Assembly (NCBI GenBank): GCA_022495995.1
Contig: JAFEMH010000076.1
Coordinates: forward strand, 682,001 to 746,000
Origin: Adenophora triphylla var. japonica
Lineage: Eukaryota > Streptophyta > Magnoliopsida > Asterales > Campanulaceae
Direction: 5' to 3'
Length of the DNA stretch: 64,000 nucleotides
A program made the position numbers and the translations under genes. This document shows, piece by piece, positions 12,631 to 24,961 of the stretch; position 1 is the stretch's first letter, and each line of letters begins with the position of its first letter. The notes beneath the pieces are model-generated. The model was not told the DNA's origin and ran no database searches. It saw nothing but the letters and a program-made list of their open reading frames with translations.

Positions 12631-12646
12631 TCCCCGGCAACGGCAC
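12631..12646 (-). other. Element B primer-binding site (tRNA-Asp type, decayed)
   Basis: Plus strand TCCCCGGCAACGGC then ACA, against the tRNA-Asp(GTC) 3' end TCCCCGGCAACGGCGCCA. The last bases are altered. It lies a few bases from the B 5' LTR start near 12654. Confidence 0.75.
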
Positions 12647-12893
12647 AAAAACTTGTTGTTTTAAAATCTAACGGTTCCTTTTATACCGTAAGTGCACGGA
12701 TTATTAATAGTATAGTAAAAGGCAAATGCGGGTCGATTCCACGAAGACATGGTTTACTTAGAATAATATTTGCTTTTATAAAAAATATAAAAATAAGATT
12801 GGGAGTAAAATGGTTTTCGTTGAATAACTAGAACAATACAAGCTACTCTAATTAAATTGAATTCTTATAAGATGAAGATATTCTCGGGGTTGT

Positions 12894-14259
12894 GATAGGC
12901 TTTGTCGCAACACCTACAAATTACTACAAGGACTCCTGATAATGTAGATAGTGAAAGTCCAGGATCGATCTCAGGGAACAGTATTGTACACGATCAAGTC
13001 ACGCACACAAATGGGGGGTTTTTGTTTGTTGAATAATTATAATCCTAAGACAGGAATTAAAATCTAAGTTATGAATAACAATGAAAAAGAACACCTTGGA
13101 CATGCAAATTTATCCCCGTCTATCAATCAATATCACCGGAATGATTCTTTCTTTCTTTACCCTAATTACTTGATCACGAGATGTAAAATCCCTATCTCTT
13201 CTTTGTTAATAATTACTAGCGGCGACACGCTCAACTAGTAATCCTAATCAATACCAAAACCTAGCCGACACGGTCAAGATTCAAAGTATCAATTGATGAA
13301 AGTTTTAAGAGATTAAGATCAAGAAATTAACCTATTATTATTTCAAATAGAATCAAAGCCAATTCTACTTTAATTACAATCCAAGATGAAACATTCAAGA
13401 ATTGCAAAGATGCTGCAATGACAACCCTAGTCCGACACGATAAAAGGGAAATCTAGCAATAATCAATTCAAAGGATTAAGGGATTGATCAATTTCTCAAA
13501 ACCCTAGAAATTGATTTAAATTAAGCACAAGCAAAATTGTAATTAGGGAAGAATAATCAAAAGAAATCAAACCTCAATTGAAAATCAAGACGGTTCAAAA
13601 GTTACAAATCCAAAGCAAGAGATTTAGCCTTCCATGGAGATTCAAAGCTTTGAATATTGTTAGGAAAAGCTAATGAGAGATAAGATAACCTAAAAAGACT
13701 GCTAAGAGAAAGTATTTATACTTCCTCCCTAAACCCTAGCTAAAAAGGAAAAGAAAATACATTAAAAATAATAAAAACTGCCAAAATACGTCATTCCAGC
13801 ACGCCAGGGTACGACTCGTCCCTAGGGTCATGAGTCGTCCCTTGACTTTTCTTCAATGGGGACGAGTCGTGATGTAGGGGACGACTCGTCCCTGAGTACA
13901 ACCTCCTCTGATTCCAGCGTCCCCCCTTTGGGGAATAGTTAGGCCAAAGGGGGACGACTCGTCCCCTGAAGCAAAAGCACTGATTTCTTCATATTTTCTC
14001 TTCAATCCTTGGCTCGCTTCCGAACTTCCTTGGCTTGACTTCCATGGTGTAAAACTTGATGTCCTTGAGCTGCTCTTGAGGACCAAAACACTTACATCCT
14101 AAAAATCTCTACAATTCTCTCAAAATACATAGTTTTTTCTCAAAATCCTCACAATACATAATATCACTCAAAAGACATCCAACCTAACAAATTACATGGA
14201 AATAACACAAAATAATACCGGAAAACATAGGAATTACATAGTATAAATCCGCGCTATCA
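12894..14259 (-). repeat. Element C 3' LTR
   Basis: Direct repeat of 23227-24593. Sense TATA box GTATAAATAC at 13712-13721 (complement). GGGACGAGTCGTCCC-type palindromic units are clustered at 13809-13977. The minus-strand open frame at 14086-13853 is a chance ORF, since the same one recurs in the other LTR. Confidence 0.93.
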
Positions 14260-14270
14260 AATACCCCCAC
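14260..14270 (-). other. Element C polypurine tract
   Basis: In sense orientation GTGGGGGTATT directly abuts the LTR start TGATAG, preceded by CTAAGC. D has the same context before its right LTR. Confidence 0.85.
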
Positions 14271-14805
14271 GCTTAGACCATTACTCGTCCCTGAGTAATA
14301 TCCTAAACTCCAATCTAACACCGGCCTAAAACAGATGCATGGAGGGTATTGATTCCTAGTCTCCTCTAATCCGCCAACAAGTCAATCAAAAGTCACAAAC
14401 AGAGTACAAGAAACTCTGTCTCCTTATATCACCAATAAAAATGATCAATGAAAACAATGACCTTAACTTGATACCAACTCCCAATATAACAGTATCCAAG
14501 CTAAGGTCCTCACACAAAAGCCAAGGGGAACTAAATATAACCTACGTTTCCCCCACGCTTGGCTCTCACTACATCATCCCTCAAAATAAAAGTTGTTCGG
14601 GTATTAATCCCTCACAACTACCTCATGAAAACAAACTCCTACGTCCCCTTATAACTCCATAATGAATGAGGATTTCTAACCTATCTCCTCTACCCGAACC
14701 TCCTACACCAAAATGAAAATCCTAACCCGAAACACCGAACCCCCCTTATGACTTCAACACCGGTGAATTAACGGATAGAAAGAATTTCACTCACTCACCT
14801 TTTGC

Positions 14806-14833
14806 CTAGGTGCCGTTTCCGGTTTTCACCTAG
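14806..14833 (-). other. Conserved hairpin, C copy 1
   Basis: Sense 28-nt foldback: outer arms CTAGGTG and CACCTAG (7 pairs), an AAAA bulge, inner stem CCG/CGG, GAAA loop (GNRA). It is followed by GCAAAAGG. Compared with copy 2, both stems change by compensating bases. Confidence 0.7.
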
Positions 14834-14885
14834 CCTCTCATTTTTTTTTTTTCATTTTTTTTTTCAACACACTCTCTCCTTTTGC

Positions 14886-14913
14886 CTAAGTGCCCTCTCG
14901 GGTTTTCACTTAG
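14886..14913 (-). other. Conserved hairpin, C copy 2
   Basis: Sense 28-nt foldback: arms CTAAGTG and CACTTAG, AAAA bulge, stem CCC/GGG, GAGA loop (GNRA), again followed by GCAAAAGG. It lies about 80 bp from copy 1, between the second purine tract and the terminal PPT. Confidence 0.7.
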
Positions 14914-14970
14914 CCTCTCATTTTTTTCATTTTTTTTTTATTAATAAACTGTACAGATAGAAATATCCCT

Positions 14971-15007
14971 CATACCCCCACGTTTAAACTACACAGTGTC
15001 CTCAATG
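14971..15007 (-). other. Element C second polypurine tract
   Basis: Sense ATTGAGGACACTGTGTAG then TTTAAACGTGGGGGTATG. It lies directly 3' of the env-position ORF and shares the AACGTGGGGGTAT core with the terminal PPT. Confidence 0.6.
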
Positions 15008-15149
15008 TGTGTGCAACAATAGAAGTGCTAGGACAGTAAAAGCGTAAAAGAGGGAAAAATAATACCATCACTGAGGTGGCCACTGCCACGTCTGCCACTG
15101 CCACGCTGGGTATGGCCACGATCACCGGCTTGTGCATCGCGAACTAGAA

Positions 15150-16598
15150 CTAGAACCCACGTCGGGAGCGGGCGTCGTCTGATGCACGCCTCATCTCACA
15201 GGCCTCACTACGGGACAACAAACTGGCATACTGCTCATCCGCCACAGGAACATATGCGGAAGGTCCCTGCTGCTGCATCATCCAGGACTCCATCTGTCGA
15301 TGGCGGCTATCTATCGCAATCTGTCTGTCCTGTATCTCCTCTAAAGTATCACCATACTCCGCCCACCACCTATCCTCAAAAGCTACTCGGCTCATGAACC
15401 TCTGATCCTCGTAAGCATATCTATCCTGGGTCCTCCTGTCCTCATAGGCATATCTCCCATGCTGCTCATCTAGAAATGCCCTCATCTCATCCCATTGATT
15501 AAAAGAGCCCTGCTGGCCCTGGTTCTGCTCTTCTTCATCGTGACCACCCTGCTCCTGCTCCTGATCCTCGTCATCCCCCTCATCAACATGATCCATCACA
15601 TCCTCAACACCGGGCATACGCTAATGCCTGGCCTGTGTGCCACTCGGAAATATGGCTCCCATCGTGCAAGGAACCGTCCTCCTAGGGTTACCATACTCAA
15701 ATAATAAAGACATGTTGTCCGCCCCCCTCGGGTCCCTCGCAAACTTGTCATATTGCACAAGCCAATCACTCGTATAAATACTCTTGCCCCCTGTCAACTT
15801 TATCGCCTCGGGCTTTAACTCTTCCACACAAGATGCAGCAATCAAAGAGATCATCCCCCCTACTGAAATGTTGCCCTTTTTGGTAAGGGCAAATGCCTCA
15901 CATCTCCTCACAAAAATATCTACCCAGTCAGGAATCACCTGAAAACTCCTCAACCCTGTGTGCAAAAGATTCACCATAGCAAGATTCAATTGGGCAGGCT
16001 CCCCATTTGCCAACCAGGTCATAGCTAACCCTCTATAAAACAACTTCCACGCCGGGTGAGACAAAGAAGAAGCCCTAAGAAATTTCTTAGTGCAAGGCAA
16101 CCCCGTAAGCTCCGCAAAGAAAAAGCAGCTAGCCCCATCAACATCCAACCAATCTCCCCTCAGCTGGTTAACCCCCAGGATCTCCCTCAACTCATCATAG
16201 GTCACTCTATAAACTTCATCATCAATATGAAACCGAATAGTATTGGCATTTGCCCCCTTTCCTACCTCCACGGTCGAAAGAAATTCCAGCGAATATCTCA
16301 AATAAGAATCTGCTCTCTTTCCCAAAAAATTTCCCAACCCGGCTTGGTTCATCAAATCAGCAACTAAGGTTTCTAAACCCAAATCCCTTAACATCAGCAA
16401 ATGGAGGAAGGTGGTGACCTGAAATTTTCTACTTTCCAAATTCCGCCACTTTTTCTTTTGAGCGGAAGACAATTGGAGTAATCCCATATATGGTAAGGAA
16501 GCATTAGGGGGAGGGGGATCATTTGGGACCTCGGATTGGGTTGTTATTCTAACTCTTTTATTGCCACCCCCTCGAGCATCTCTTCCCCTAGAACTCAT
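15150..16598 (-). pseudogene. Athila ORF1-like protein in the env position, one in-frame TAG
   Basis: Starts at the ATG at 16598 and reads 325 codons to a TAG at 15623-15621. The same frame continues CGT ATG for a further 155 codons to 15150, so a single stop splits an ORF of about 482 codons. The first part has a basic N-terminus (MSSRGRDARGGGNKRVRI) and the pattern of the plant 'Athila ORF-1 / putative transposon protein' family: a helical block then IRFHIDDEVYRVTYDELREI and YRGLAMTWLANGE. The second part is very acidic and Gln-rich (DEGDDEDQEQEQGGHDEEEQ) with YEDRR-type repeats, probably unstructured. No signal peptide or clear transmembrane segment is seen, so an envelope role is not supported. 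It is sense to pol and about 1.1 kb downstream of it, and probably needs splicing or its own promoter. Confidence 0.75.
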
Positions 16599-17570
16599 TT
16601 TTACTCAACACAATTCACAACAACTCCTACACACAAAATTCACCCAATGTATGCAACAAAACACACCACCATAATCACAGTCTCCTTCAAATCCCAACCG
16701 AACCGCCAAACAACAAATTCAACAAGTCCCAAGTATTTAAAGTGCAAGAGGGAAAGTTGAAATATTACCTTACTAAAGCCCCCAAATCAGTCCAAAAACC
16801 CTCCTTGTATCCTCCAAAGTAGCTCCCAAGAACTTTTGACCCCAAAAAAAAAATCGAATTTGACTTCTAGGGCTTGGTGAATTTCGAAAATATGAAGAAT
16901 TGAAGGAGAAAATTGCGTAATGGGGCTCGAAATTAGGGAAAGATGGTGAGTTAGGGCTTGGATTTCGAAGTAGAGGAGGGGAAATTGGGTAATAATCGGG
17001 TTTGGGTAGAGAGAGAAAGCTTGGGCCTTTAATGGTGGTTAAAGGTTTTTAAAGATGGAGATGGGGATAGAGGGACTCAGTTTTGGCTAGGGAAGAGAAG
17101 GAGGGTGAAGATTTTGGTTGTAAGGGCTGGAGGATGGTGGATTTAGGTGGTGGGAATGGTGGATTCAAGTGGGTGTTTGTAGAGAGAGAGAGGAAGGAAT
17201 AGGGCACGACTGAAAGAGGAGGGGACGACGGCTGTGAAGGGTTAAAACCCTTGGTTTTCTGATTTTTTTTTTTTAGAAGCCCAGGGGACGAGTCGTCCCA
17301 TGGGTCACGAGTCGTCCCATTTTGCTCCCTCTCTGAATCATCCGTCCCCCCTTTGGGGAATACTTCCTTTTGTCTTGGGGACGAGTCGTCCCCTGAGCCA
17401 ATTCCACACATTTTTTTCATTTTTTTTTTCAAAACAGGCCCAGGGTTTGATCCTTTCTCCCTTGCTACTCCCTGCACAACACCACTAAAACAAATACCTT
17501 TAGTAGCACCGATTCCTTTAATGATGAAAAAGATAAAATACAACAAAAATAAAAACTAAGAATGAATGAT
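16599..17570 (-). other. Element C spacer between pol and the env-position ORF, with palindrome cluster
   Basis: No credible ORF. 17282-17398 repeats the LTR-type palindromes (GGGACGAGTCGTCCC and variants), the only copy of that motif outside the LTRs in C. Purine-rich sense sequence around 16990-17200 contains GAGAGAG runs. Confidence 0.6.
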
Positions 17571-17574
17571 TAAA

Positions 17575-17660
17575 TCACGGGTTGCCTCCCGGTTAGCCGC
17601 CTTTCTTTAACGTCTTTAGCTAGACCAAATGTCGGGTAAGCCCCCGGCTAACATCAAATT
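17575..17660 (-). other. Conserved GC-rich foldback block just 3' of C pol
   Basis: In sense orientation it contains TTAGCCGGGGGCTTACCCG, then CTAGCTAAAGACGTTAAAG, then GGCGGCTAACCGGGAGGCA. TTAGCC can pair with GGCTAA. The same block occurs in D at 29140-29235. Confidence 0.6.
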
Positions 17661-17691
17661 TTAAGTCCTTGACAAGACTCAGAAAGAAGGT

Positions 17692-20600
17692 CTACTCATA
17701 ATTAGGATTTTGGAGATAATGCACCTCCATATCCTCATTTATTCCCACGCCATCATGATACAATTTTAGGCGTTGACCATTTACCTTAAAAACCTTGTCT
17801 CCGGAGAGACTACCAATCTCAACCGCGCCATGCGGATACACCTCCCTCACAATAAAAGGTCCGGTCCACCGAGACCTTAGCTTTCCGGGAAACAACCGGA
17901 GACGGGAATCAAATAAAAGGACTTTTTGACCCACCTTAAAGTCCTTTCTATTGATCATTTTGTCATGCCAAGCTTTTGCCCGCTCCTTATAGAGTTGGTT
18001 GTTCTCGTAGGCTTCTCTCCTAATCTCATCCAACTCACTTAGTTGCAACTTTCTCTCCTCACCGGACCCATCTAGGTTCATATTAAATTTCTTAATGGCC
18101 CAAAATGCTCTATGTTCCAACTCCACCGGTAAATGACATGGCTTCCCAAACACTAACCGATATGGGGACATACCGATAGGTGTCTTATAAGCCGTCCGAT
18201 AGGCCCACAAAGCATCATCAAGTCTAAGACTCCAATCCTTCCTAGATGGATTCACAGTTTTCTCAAGAATGGACTTGATCTCCCGGTTGGACACCTCAGC
18301 TTGGCCATTAGTTTGGGGGTGATAGGCGATCGAAATCTTATGAGTAATATGATATTTCTTAACCAAAGCTTCGACCGTCCTATTATAAAAATGTGTCCCC
18401 CTATCACTAATGATGGCCCTAGGCATACCAAACCTACTCACAGTGTTGGTCTTAAGGAAATTGACCACTACCCGTGAATCATCGGTGCGTGTGGGGATTG
18501 CTTCAACCCACTTGGAAACATAGTCAACCGCCAATAAGATGTACAAGAAGCCAAAAGAATTGGGAAAAGGACCCATAAAGTCGATTCCCCATACGTCAAA
18601 AATCTCACAATTTAAGACAAAATGTTGTGGCATCTCATCACGTCGACCTATGTTACCAACCCTTTGACACCGGTCACAAGATTTGCAAAAATTATATGCA
18701 TCACAGAACAGGGTAGGCCAATAAAAACCACTCTCAAGCACTTTCCTCACCGTGTTTCTAGCACCGAAATGACCACCGCATGCATGCTCATGACAGAATC
18801 TAAGTATAGAATGAATCTCACTATCGGCTACACACTTACGGATCACTTGGTCCGCACAATGCCTCCACAAATAAGGCTCATCCCACACATAATATTTTGC
18901 CTCACTCCGGATTTTATCCTTCTTAGATTTATTAAGTCCCGGAGGGAACTTTTGAGACACAAGAAAATTGACCAAATCTGCATACCACGGTGCAGACGAC
19001 TGAACCACCCAAAGAGACTCGTCGGGAAACTCACCCCGAATTGCACAATGATTAGAGGGCTCATCCTCTTTAAGCACAAGACGACTCAAATGGTCGGCCA
19101 CAAGATTCTCGGCCCCCTTCTTATCTTTCACCTCGATATCAAATTCACTCAATAAAAGGATCCACCTAATAAGTCTAGGTTTCGCCTCTTTCTTGGTCAT
19201 AAGATACTTAAGAGTAGCATGGTCGGTGTAAACAATGACTTTGGTGCCTAAAAGATATGACCGAAACTTCTCAAGAGCAAACACAACTGCCAACAACTCC
19301 TTCTCGGTTGTGGTATAATTCCTTTGGGCATCATTGAGGGTCATAGAAGCATAATAAATGACATGGGATGCCCTCTCAACCTTTTGACCCAAAACAGCCC
19401 TAACTGCATAATCACTAGTATTGCACATGATCTCGAAGGGGCGAGACCAATCGGGTGCTTGAATTATGGGGGTGGTGGTCAACCTAGACTTCAACTCATC
19501 AAACGCCCCCTTACACCTCTCATCAAAATGAAAATCAACCTCTTTTTGTAATAAAGTACATAGAGGAGAGGCGATTTTTGAAAAATCCTTTATGAAGCAC
19601 CGGTAAAACCCCGCATGACCGAGGAATGACCGGACCTCACGCACATTTGTGGGATAGGGGAGGGAAGAAATGACATCAATTTTCGCCTTATCAACCTCTA
19701 TGCCTTTCTTTGACACCACATGACCCAACACAATGCCTTGCTCAACCATAAAATGGCATTTTTCATAATTCAAAACCAAGTTTGTTTCAATGAAACGGTC
19801 CAAGACAAGAGCAAGGTGAGCAAGGCATTGGTCGAATGAGTCTCCATGAACAGTGAAATCGTCCATGAAGACCTCCATGAAATTCTCAACAAAGTCAGAA
19901 AAGATGCTCATCATACACCTTTGAAAAGTCGTAGGTGCATTACACAATCCGAACGGCATCCTCCGATATGCAAAGGTGCCAAAAGGGCAAGTAAACGTAG
20001 TTTTCTCTTGGTCTTCCGGGGCAATAGGTATTTGAAAATACCCGGAATAACCATCAAGAAAATAGTAATACGCCCTTCCGGCTAACCTTTCAAGCATTTG
20101 ATCAATAAAGGGGAGGGGAAAATGATCCTTACGTGTTACCTCATTAAGGCGCCGAAGGTCGATGCAAACTCGCCAACCCGTTTGCTCCCGGATTGGCACC
20201 AACTCTCCCTTATGATTTATTGAGACGGTGATTCCACCTCGCTTTGGAACACACTGAGTGGGACTAACCCACTTGCTGTCTGATATGGGGTAGATGATCC
20301 CCATCTGCATTAGCTTCAGCACCTCCTTTTTTACCACCTCCATCATCGGTGGATTCATCCTCCTTTGCGGTTGCTTGACCGGATTTGCATCATCCTCCAG
20401 AATTATCTTATGTGTACACAAAGATGGACTTATGCCCTTAAGATCGGCAATAGTCCACCCAATCGCCTCCTTCCTTGCCCGAACCACCTTTACCAATTTC
20501 TCTTCCTGCACCTCATTCAGCTTGCTTGAGATTACCACCGGCAACGTATCATTCTCTCCCAAGTAAACATACTTCAACCCTTCCGGTAGGGTCTTCAACT

Positions 20601-21666
20601 CGAGCTCAGGTGCCTTCTCAATAGACGGCACGGGCTTCCCTGGCGGAACCTCTAACGGCACCTTCATATACCCCGGAGTCTCACCTGATAAGCTCATAAC
20701 TGCTTCCTTCAGACTGTCGGAAACTTCAAATTCCAACTCCGCCAACCCCAAGGCATTCTCTAAAACTGCCTTCAAATCATCATTGGTGCTGCTCACCTCA
20801 AAAACATCCTCTACCACAGGCTCAATTACATCCATGAAACATAAGGAGTGGATGTCCTTTGGGTATTTCATGGAGTCAAAGATATTGAACTCCATAACTT
20901 GCCCATCGAACTCCATAGACAAAGAACCATTGGCCACATCCAACTTGGTTCTAGCTGTAGACATGAAAGGCCTTCCAAGAAGAATGGGGGCCTTAGGATC
21001 AGAATACATATCCAACACGTAAAAGTCAGCCAGAAAAATCATCTTACCAACCCGGACGAGAACATCCTCTACTAACCCCTTCGGATAAGCGTTGGACCGG
21101 TCAGCCAGCTGTATAATTACCCAGGTGTCTTGCAATGTCCCCAATTTTAGGTTCTCAAACAATGTATAAGGCATCACATTGATTGAATCCCCTAAATCGA
21201 GCATTGCCTTGTGCTCCGACGAATCCCCTAGAGAAATAGGGATCACAAACATCCCCGGATCATTACACTTCTTAGGTAGCTTCCTCTGATAAACGGCAGA
21301 AACATGCTCATAAACCTTTGCTTTTTTCTGACTCCTCAACCTTTGGTCTCTCTTAGTGGTACACAGCTCCTTCAGAAACTTGGCATACCTCGGGACAGTC
21401 TGAAGAAGGTCCAGGAACGGAATGTTCACCTCAAGCCTCTTGAAAGTATCAAAAATTGCCTTGTCAGGCTCAGGTTTCCTCGACTCTCTCAAGGCTTGAG
21501 GGAATGGCACCTCTGTCTCTACTACTGGTGGCACTGACTCAGATGCAGTACCCTTCTCTTCCACGACTTTTTCTGTCGGCTCAGTCTTCTCAACCTCTAA
21601 CTCCGGTTCCTCATTGATCACTGTGTCTATCAACTCCTTACCACTCCTCAGTATTATGGAACTCAC
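17692..21666 (-). CDS. pol: Element C pol polyprotein (protease-RT-RNase H-integrase)
   Basis: An uninterrupted 1324-codon frame, the only full-length gene in the window. Approximate residues: protease motif [11 protein letters not shown] at 156-166 (A changed to D after DLG, compared with D's LDLGAS); RT from about 430 with active-site FMDDF at 600-604; RNase H from about 745, where the first catalytic aspartate reads asparagine (MCNTSDYAV); integrase with zinc-binding HACGGH ... CKSCDRC at 961-1000, and core D at 1029 (GIDFMGPF), D at 1088 (ISDRGTHF) and E at 1124 (GQAEVSN). No ATG opens this frame. It continues from gag, whose frame ends in an overlapping ATGTGA at 21668-21663, and upstream in the pol frame there is a TAG at 21726-21724. 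Expression as gag-pol is therefore blocked, and two catalytic domains look impaired. Confidence 0.95.
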   Translation of the reverse strand: MSSIILRSGKELIDTVINEEPELEVEKTEPTEKVVEEKGTASESVPPVVETEVPFPQALRESRKPEPDKAIFDTFKRLEVNIPFLDLLQTVPRYAKFLKELCTTKRDQRLRSQKKAKVYEHVSAVYQRKLPKKCNDPGMFVIPISLGDSSEHKAMLDLGDSINVMPYTLFENLKLGTLQDTWVIIQLADRSNAYPKGLVEDVLVRVGKMIFLADFYVLDMYSDPKAPILLGRPFMSTARTKLDVANGSLSMEFDGQVMEFNIFDSMKYPKDIHSLCFMDVIEPVVEDVFEVSSTNDDLKAVLENALGLAELEFEVSDSLKEAVMSLSGETPGYMKVPLEVPPGKPVPSIEKAPELELKTLPEGLKYVYLGENDTLPVVISSKLNEVQEEKLVKVVRARKEAIGWTIADLKGISPSLCTHKIILEDDANPVKQPQRRMNPPMMEVVKKEVLKLMQMGIIYPISDSKWVSPTQCVPKRGGITVSINHKGELVPIREQTGWRVCIDLRRLNEVTRKDHFPLPFIDQMLERLAGRAYYYFLDGYSGYFQIPIAPEDQEKTTFTCPFGTFAYRRMPFGLCNAPTTFQRCMMSIFSDFVENFMEVFMDDFTVHGDSFDQCLAHLALVLDRFIETNLVLNYEKCHFMVEQGIVLGHVVSKKGIEVDKAKIDVISSLPYPTNVREVRSFLGHAGFYRCFIKDFSKIASPLCTLLQKEVDFHFDERCKGAFDELKSRLTTTPIIQAPDWSRPFEIMCNTSDYAVRAVLGQKVERASHVIYYASMTLNDAQRNYTTTEKELLAVVFALEKFRSYLLGTKVIVYTDHATLKYLMTKKEAKPRLIRWILLLSEFDIEVKDKKGAENLVADHLSRLVLKEDEPSNHCAIRGEFPDESLWVVQSSAPWYADLVNFLVSQKFPPGLNKSKKDKIRSEAKYYVWDEPYLWRHCADQVIRKCVADSEIHSILRFCHEHACGGHFGARNTVRKVLESGFYWPTLFCDAYNFCKSCDRCQRVGNIGRRDEMPQHFVLNCEIFDVWGIDFMGPFPNSFGFLYILLAVDYVSKWVEAIPTRTDDSRVVVNFLKTNTVSRFGMPRAIISDRGTHFYNRTVEALVKKYHITHKISIAYHPQTNGQAEVSNREIKSILEKTVNPSRKDWSLRLDDALWAYRTAYKTPIGMSPYRLVFGKPCHLPVELEHRAFWAIKKFNMNLDGSGEERKLQLSELDEIRREAYENNQLYKERAKAWHDKMINRKDFKVGQKVLLFDSRLRLFPGKLRSRWTGPFIVREVYPHGAVEIGSLSGDKVFKVNGQRLKLYHDGVGINEDMEVHYLQNPNYE

Positions 21667-23128
21667 ATTCTTCTGGTTCGGATTCGGTTCAGTCCTTGAT
21701 GGCAGCTTTCCTGAATTCTGAGCCTACAATCTACCAACAAGATCCGCACCGCCCCCACCCGTCTCTCAAGACCACCGATACTCGTGACGCCTCCTCTGCT
21801 TGATATCCGCTGAAACCCGCTGGATAAAGTGGTCATACTCTGAGCAAGAGTACGGAACATATCTTCTGTAGACTGTCCCTGCGGTGGCTGCTGCTGCTGC
21901 TGCTGCGGCTGAAACTGTTGCTGCTGCTGAAACTGCTGTGGCTGCATAGGTGGCCTAAACTGCATTGGCTGCTGAACCGGCAGAAAACCCCGCGGATTAC
22001 CGAACTGATTACCGAACTGCGGCTGTTGTGCCCCATTCGGATTAGACCAACTGAACCCAGGGTGATTCTTCCAGTTCGGGTTGTAAGTGTTCTGTCTCTG
22101 GCCTCCGAAACCCACTGCATTCACATCTTCATACTCACCCGTTTGTAAAGTCGGACACGAATCCGTCGGATGAGTCACATCGTAACAAATACCACACTGC
22201 TTCGGCGGCTGCCCCAACATCATTGACTTCATCATACTCTTGATGTCCTCGACATCAGTTTTAAGTTGATCCGCCACCCCACTACTAGACCCAGCTGCAT
22301 TAACCTGCCTGACACTTGACCTCATACCATGTGTCCGGGTACTCTTTGCTAGCTCCTCCAATAATTTATGAGCTTCCGCAGTAGTCTTATTTAGTATGCT
22401 ACCCCCACATGAAGAGTCAACCATTCGCTTGTCCTGATCAGTAAGTCCTCCGTGGAAGTACATAATCAGCTGATCTGCATCATACCCATGGTAGGGACAA
22501 CTCCGGGTGAGAGTGTGAAACCTGTTGAAGTAATCGTAGAATGATTCATCCCCCTTCTGCTCCATATTGCTTATGTCCCGTTTCATCACATTGATTTGAT
22601 TCACCGGGAAGAACTCATCCAAGAAAGCCTCTTTCAACATCTCACCGTTGTAATGCTGTTCGGGGCCAGGTGATAATACCATACGTTGGCCCTGTCCTTC
22701 AATGTGAAAGAGAAAGCTCGGAGCAGAAGCTGCTCAATTGGGAGATCCGAAGGCTTCATACTGTTGCATACTTGCACAAATTGGGAAACATGCTAATTCG
22801 GGTTTTCACCGGGTAGCCCACTGAAGCTAGGCAATTGATTTAGAAGCCCCGGTTTCAACTCAAATGTGACTCCCGCCGGCAATGCAGGAAAAGTAACTGC
22901 CTGCGGTTGCTCCGTCCAGTTTGGAGCAGTTTTCTCCCTCAGTGTCTGCGCTGCTCTATCCCCCATCTCTGTCTCCCAACAATTATAGTTCAACCTCCTA
23001 TTTGCTTTACGTCCTTTCCTGAAAGAACGTTCAATTTCTGTATCAAGAGGCACAAGTAAATCGTTATTAGAACGGGTGGTGCTACACACCACAGGAGAGC
23101 AGGGTATATCACTTAGCAGATAACACAA
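21663..23128 (-). pseudogene. gag: Element C gag, interrupted
   Basis: Gag pieces: N-terminus to 22793 (RSNNDLLVPLDTEIERSFRK, ALPAGVTFELKPGLLNQLP), a TAG at 22795-22793, a short continuation, a frameshift near 22680, and the core from 22682 (FLDEFFPVNQINVMKRDISN, YDYFNRFHTLTRSCPYHGYD). A zinc knuckle CGICYDVTHPTDSC (CX2CX4HX4C) is followed by a Gln/Pro-rich tail. Compared with D, the dozen bases carrying the gag start ATG are missing here, so no ATG opens the N-terminus. A further frameshift near 21750 separates gag from pol. The copy is young by its LTRs but cannot make normal Gag. Confidence 0.88.
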
Positions 23129-23203
23129 ATACTAAAATAAAAATAAGTAAAAAGAAAAAGAAATAGATTAAGAACAGAATATGATCGTAAAAAATTACTC
23201 CGT

Positions 23204-23221
23204 TCCCCGGCAACGGCGCCA
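23204..23221 (-). other. Element C primer-binding site (tRNA-Asp)
   Basis: Plus strand TCCCCGGCAACGGCGCCA equals the 3' end of plant tRNA-Asp(GTC) over 18 bases, five bases from the LTR. Confidence 0.9.
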
Positions 23222-23226
23222 AAATT

Positions 23227-24593
23227 TGATAGGCTTTGTCGCAACACCTACAAATTACTACAAGGACTCCTGATAATGTAGATAGTGAAAGTCCAGGATC
23301 GATCTCAGGGAACAGTATTGTACACGATCAAGTCACGCACACAAATGGGGGGTTTTTATTTGTTGAATAATTATAATCCTAAGACAGGAATTAAAATCTA
23401 AGTTATGAATAACAATGAAAAAGAACACCTTGGACATGCAAATCTATCCCCGTCTATCAATCAATATCACCGGAATGATTCTTTCTTTCTTTCCCCTAAT
23501 TACTTGATCACGAGATGTAAAATCCCTATCTCTTCTTTGTTAATAATTACTAGCGGCGACACGCTCAACTAGTAATCCTAATCAATACCAAAACCTAGCC
23601 GACACGGTCAAGATTCAAAGTATCAATTGATGAAAGTTTTAAGAGATTAAGATCAAGAAATTAACCTATTATTATTTCAAATAGAATCAAAGCCAATTCT
23701 ACTTTAATTACAATCCAAGATGAAACATTCAAGAATTGCAAAGATGCTACAATGACAACCCTAGTCCGACACGATAAAAGGGAAATCTAGCAATAATCAA
23801 TTCAAAGGATTAAGGGATTGATCAATTTCTCAAAACCCTAGAAATTGATTTAAATTAAGCACAAGCAAAATTGTAATTAGGGAAGAATAATCAAAAGAAA
23901 TCAAACCTCAATTGAAAATCAAGACGGTTCAAAAGTTACAAATCCAAAGCAAGAGATTTAGCCTTCCATGGAGATTCAAAGCTTTGAATATTGTTAGGAA
24001 AAGCTAATGAGAGATAAGATAACCTAAAAAGACTGCTAAGAGAAAGTATTTATACTTCCTCCCTAAACCCTAGCTAAAAAGGAAAAGAAAATACATTAAA
24101 AATAATAAAAACTGCCAAAATACGTCATTCCAGCACGCCATGGCACGACTCGTCCCTAGGGTCACGAGTCGTCCCTTGACTTTTCTTCAATGGGGACGAG
24201 TCGTGATGTAGGGGACGACTCGTCCCTGAGTACAACCTCCTCTGATTCCAGCGTCCCCCCTTTGGGGAATAGTTAGGCCAAAGGGGGACGACTCGTCCCC
24301 TGAAGCAAAAGCACTGATTTCTTCATATTTTCTCTTCAATCCTTGGCTCGCTTCCGAACTTCCTTGGCTTGACTTCCATGGTGTAAAACTTGATGTCCTT
24401 GAGCTGCTCTTGAGGACCAAAACACTTACATCATAAAAATCTCTACAATTCTCTCAAAATACATAGTTTTTTCTCAAAATCCTCACAATACATAATATAA
24501 CTCAAAAGACATCCAATCTAACAAATTACATGGAAATAACACAAAATAATACCGGAAAACATAGGAATTACATAGTATAAATCCGCGCTATTA
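23227..24593 (-). repeat. Element C 5' LTR
   Basis: Pairs with 12894-14259. TATA box at 24046-24055 (complement), palindrome cluster at 24143-24302. Ends CTATTA instead of CTATCA, then the GGTTG duplication. Confidence 0.93.
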
Positions 24594-24961
24594 GGTTGGG
24601 ATTCAAACAATCATTTATTTATCAAATAGTCATGCCTTTGAATAAAAGTTTTCAGTAAAATCAAGGATGGTACATTGAGCCTATACTACTTCTCATGATC
24701 AAGCAAGTAATATTTGTATTCTTCACTAATTATGCCCTATCTCTCGATGGCCCATAAATTGGTAAAAATCCATTAAGTTTATAAAATCTACATACTTTCC
24801 ATTCAAGGAACATCCCTAGGCCATTAATCTACTCTCGTGATTAAAATAACCTAGTTCATTTCATATGGTTCCGTTAATTGAGATTTACTGCTAAGTACTT
24901 CTCTCAATTAACTAAAATCATACAAGTTAGACGTCTCCAAAATGTAAGTCATTTAGGATTT

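Larger units (their letters stand above)
12894..24593 (-). mobile_element. Element C: young Athila-like gypsy retrotransposon, nearly complete
   Basis: An 11.7-kb element with near-identical 1366/1367-bp LTRs bounded by TGATAG/CTATCA (the right copy ends CTATTA). The target duplication GGTTG lies at 12889-12893 and 24594-24598, within the B LTR. Sense order: LTR, exact tRNA-Asp PBS, broken gag, full-length protease-RT-RNase H-integrase ORF, non-coding block, env-position ORF, hairpins, PPT, LTR. I see only about ten differences between the LTRs, so insertion was recent. Confidence 0.93.

Noticed and set aside
13853..14086. 77-codon frame, also at 24187-24420
   Set aside because: Lies inside the C LTR and is identical because the LTRs are; it overlaps the palindrome cluster and resembles no known protein.
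15150..16598. Calling the extra ORF of C a true envelope protein
   Set aside because: No signal peptide, transmembrane segment or glycoprotein features; only its position suggests env.
18622..19155. 177-codon plus-strand frame
   Set aside because: Antisense to the integrase part of C pol and without protein-like features.
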